DNA of 9,155 nt from JBBQRS01 sp038214535 (GTDB lineage Bacteria > Chloroflexota > Anaerolineae > CG2-30-64-16): positions 1 to 9,155 of the forward strand of contig JBBQRS010000157.1 of NCBI GenBank assembly GCA_038214535.1, written 5' to 3'. Position 1 is the stretch's first letter; every line of letters begins with the position of its first letter. Below are positions 7,587 to 9,155 of the stretch, one piece after another. The translations under genes and the position numbers were made by a program. Below the pieces are notes generated by a model. That model did no database searches. It was not told the origin of the DNA and worked only from the letters and a program-made list of their open reading frames with translations.

Positions 7587-7643
7587 GCACCATGATAACC
7601 TTCTCGCCGCGCGCATCACGCTGGTACAGATGAAGGAGCGCAC

Positions 7644-8849
7644 ATGAAAGCAATCTCGTTTCTTGGGATAGCGAGGTACCAAACCACAACGTATGTCCAC
7701 GGCGACCAGAGCTGTGAGACGCGTTTCTTCGCGGAGGCGTTGCTGCATTTCTACCCCGATCTGGAGGAGTTGCTGCTTTTCGTGACGCCCACCGCCAGGG
7801 AGCATGAGAACTTCGCAACGGTGAAGCAGTTGATTGGTGACCGGTTGCATCCGGTGGATATCCCGGAGGGCCACTCGGAGGCGGAGTTGTGGGAAATCTT
7901 TGCCGCGCTGACGTTGGCCGTGGGCGAGGGCGAGAAAGTGGTATTCGACATCACCAACTCGTTCCGTTCGCTGCCCTTCCTCGTGTTCCTCGCGGCGGCG
8001 TTCCTGCGCCGGGCGCGTGATGTGGATGTCGCCGCGGTGCTCTACGGGGCATATGAGGCAAAGAGCGCCGCCAACCGTTCGCCCGTGTTCGATCTTTCGC
8101 CGTTCGTGAAGCTACTCGACTGGCTGACGGCCACGGATCAATTCGTCCACACCGGCGATGCGCGCTTCCTGGCGGCATTGCTGGGCAAGGCGGGCGCGAA
8201 CAGGCTCGCAGCGCAGCAACTCGAAAGCCTCTCGTTGGCGATGATGCTGTGTCGTCCGCTGGAGGTGATGAGCGAGGCGGGCAAACTCGGCGCGGCGCTG
8301 GATCAACTGGCGATCAATAGCGGCCCTGCCGGGCAACCCTTCGCGCTGCTGGCCGACCGCATTCAGGAGGAGTACGCGGGACGGGCGCTGGAGAACGCCA
8401 CCGAGGATGTGCGCGCCAGCCTGACGCAGCAACTCAGCCTGATTCGCTGGTATCTCGATCACAACCAGACGATTCAGGCGGCCACCCTGGCGCGCGAATG
8501 GCTCGTGACGGGCGTCGGTTGGCGACTGCAGCGCGGCTTCCTGCTAAGCGTGGGCGAGCGCGGCGCCATCGAGCGGGCCATCAGTGGCCTGGTGAAAGTG
8601 CGCCATAACCAGATCGGCGAAGATGAATTGAGCCCGGAAGGTCTGGAAGCCCGCACGCTGGCAGAGCGAGACCACATCGAAAACGTGTGGAACAGCCTTT
8701 ACCAGGTGCGGAACGACCTGGATCACGGGGGCATGTCGCGGGGGCGGATGCCGGCTGCCACCCTGAGCCGCAAGGTGCGGGACGAAATCTGGCCGCTCCT
8801 GACGGCGCTCGCCGAGGCATGGGATCTCGCGACAGAGGTCACCCCATGA
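7644..8849 (+). CDS. csx2: CARF-HEPN ribonuclease, Csx2/TM1812 (Csx1-like) family
   Basis: A 401-residue ancillary effector. Family members bind cyclic oligoadenylate through the N-terminal CARF domain and then cut RNA non-specifically with the C-terminal HEPN domain. The start SFLGIARYQTTTY (5-17), with TRFFAEALLHF about 15 residues later, is typical of the TM1812 family. The CARF motif is DITNSFRSLPF at 102-112; the family is named for DxTHG here, so His-Gly is replaced by Asn-Ser. The HEPN motif is RNDLDH at 356-361, an intact R-x4-H, about 40 residues from the C-terminus. The helical middle (about 155-310) is the usual linker and HEPN scaffold. AAGGAG at 7633-7638 is 5 nt before the ATG. 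The stop overlaps the csx15 start as ATGA. It is likely co-transcribed with cmr2-cmr6. Which ring size (cA4 or cA6) it uses cannot be read from the sequence. Confidence 0.92.
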   Translation: MKAISFLGIARYQTTTYVHGDQSCETRFFAEALLHFYPDLEELLLFVTPTAREHENFATVKQLIGDRLHPVDIPEGHSEAELWEIFAALTLAVGEGEKVVFDITNSFRSLPFLVFLAAAFLRRARDVDVAAVLYGAYEAKSAANRSPVFDLSPFVKLLDWLTATDQFVHTGDARFLAALLGKAGANRLAAQQLESLSLAMMLCRPLEVMSEAGKLGAALDQLAINSGPAGQPFALLADRIQEEYAGRALENATEDVRASLTQQLSLIRWYLDHNQTIQAATLAREWLVTGVGWRLQRGFLLSVGERGAIERAISGLVKVRHNQIGEDELSPEGLEARTLAERDHIENVWNSLYQVRNDLDHGGMSRGRMPAATLSRKVRDEIWPLLTALAEAWDLATEVTP

Positions 8850-9155
8850 TCCTCCTCAACTACTCGCACCCCCTCACCGAGGCGCAGGTGGCGCAGGTGG
8901 CCACGCTGACCGGGGACGCCGTCGAGCGCGTGGTCGCGCTGCCGGTGCAGTTCGAGCCGACCGCGCCGTTCGAGCCGCAACTGGCCGCGCTGATGGATGC
9001 GCTGCCGCTCTCGGCGGAGGAGCTGCAAAGCGCGCCGATCCTGGTGAACCCGCCTTCGCTGAACTTCATCACCGCGCTGCTGCTGGCCGAGCTGCACGGG
9101 CGCATGGGCTACTTCCCGCCCATCATCCGGCTGCGCCCCGCCGCGGGCAGCCTGC
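8846..9155 (+). CDS. csx15: Csx15 family protein (3' end outside window)
   Basis: The first 103 codons are visible and the gene runs off the right edge. The N-terminus MILLNYSHPLTEAQVAQV, the segment VVALPVQFEP (29-38), the ILVNPPSLN motif (65-73) and the following LLLAELHGRMGYFPPIIRL match what I know of Csx15, a small protein of roughly 130 residues found beside type III modules. So only about 30 codons should be missing. Csx15 has been suggested to have a CARF-like fold and to act on or bind cyclic oligoadenylate; I treat that as a hypothesis. GAGGT at 8835-8839 is 6 nt before the ATG, and the ATGA overlap couples it to the HEPN effector. By my count about four of 103 third positions are A or T, even lower than elsewhere in the window. 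The assignment rests on motif memory, not a search. Confidence 0.87.
   Translation, partial: MILLNYSHPLTEAQVAQVATLTGDAVERVVALPVQFEPTAPFEPQLAALMDALPLSAEELQSAPILVNPPSLNFITALLLAELHGRMGYFPPIIRLRPAAGSL

Noticed and set aside
7592..7633. A 13-codon frame between cmr6 and csx2
   Set aside because: No ribosome site, and too short to support from sequence alone.
1..9155. CRISPR array
   Set aside because: No direct repeat with regular spacing is visible in the non-coding gaps, which are all shorter than 170 nt.

Overview
The window is almost entirely a type III-B (Cmr) CRISPR-Cas effector locus. Every gene lies on the + strand. The DNA is GC-rich, intergenic space is minimal and every start from cmr2 onward has a good Shine-Dalgarno site, so it is bacterial. 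The gene set (HD-less Cas10, Cmr1-6, a Csx2-type CARF-HEPN protein, Csx15, and a CARF protein fused to a LuxR-type HTH) resembles loci I associate with Chloroflexota. That taxonomic guess is inference only; the window has no rRNA or housekeeping gene.

Layout. At 65-934 is a stand-alone CARF protein of the NE0113/Csm6-like family with a C-terminal LuxR/GerE-type helix-turn-helix. A 165-bp non-coding gap (935-1099) follows, holding two small inverted repeats and at best a weak promoter-like sequence. From 1100 to the right edge runs one compact operon: cas10/cmr2, cmr3, cmr1, cmr4, cmr5, cmr6, a CARF-HEPN ribonuclease (Csx2/TM1812 family) and csx15 (cut by the window end). Adjacent genes overlap or are separated by only 13-57 nt; three junctions are ATGA start/stop overlaps (cmr3/cmr1, cmr5/cmr6, csx2/csx15).

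How the parts work together. Cmr1, 3, 4, 5 and 6 with Cas10 form the RNA-guided complex. Cmr4 keeps an Asp at residue 26, where the family has its target-RNA-cleaving aspartate. Cas10 lacks the N-terminal HD nuclease domain but keeps an intact GGDD cyclase motif, so the predicted output is target RNA cleavage plus cyclic oligoadenylate (cOA) signalling, without Cas10 DNA cleavage. The expected responder is the CARF-HEPN protein, whose R-x4-H RNase motif is intact. Csx15 and the CARF-HTH protein would be a second and third cOA-related component: one a candidate ligand remover or sequesterer, the other a candidate transcriptional switch or ring nuclease.

No CRISPR array, cas6 or adaptation genes (cas1/cas2) are present, so crRNA must come from outside the window. 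The most unusual points are the CARF-LuxR HTH fusion upstream of the operon, the three separate CARF or CARF-like proteins in one locus, and the altered DxTHG motif (DITNS) in the effector.
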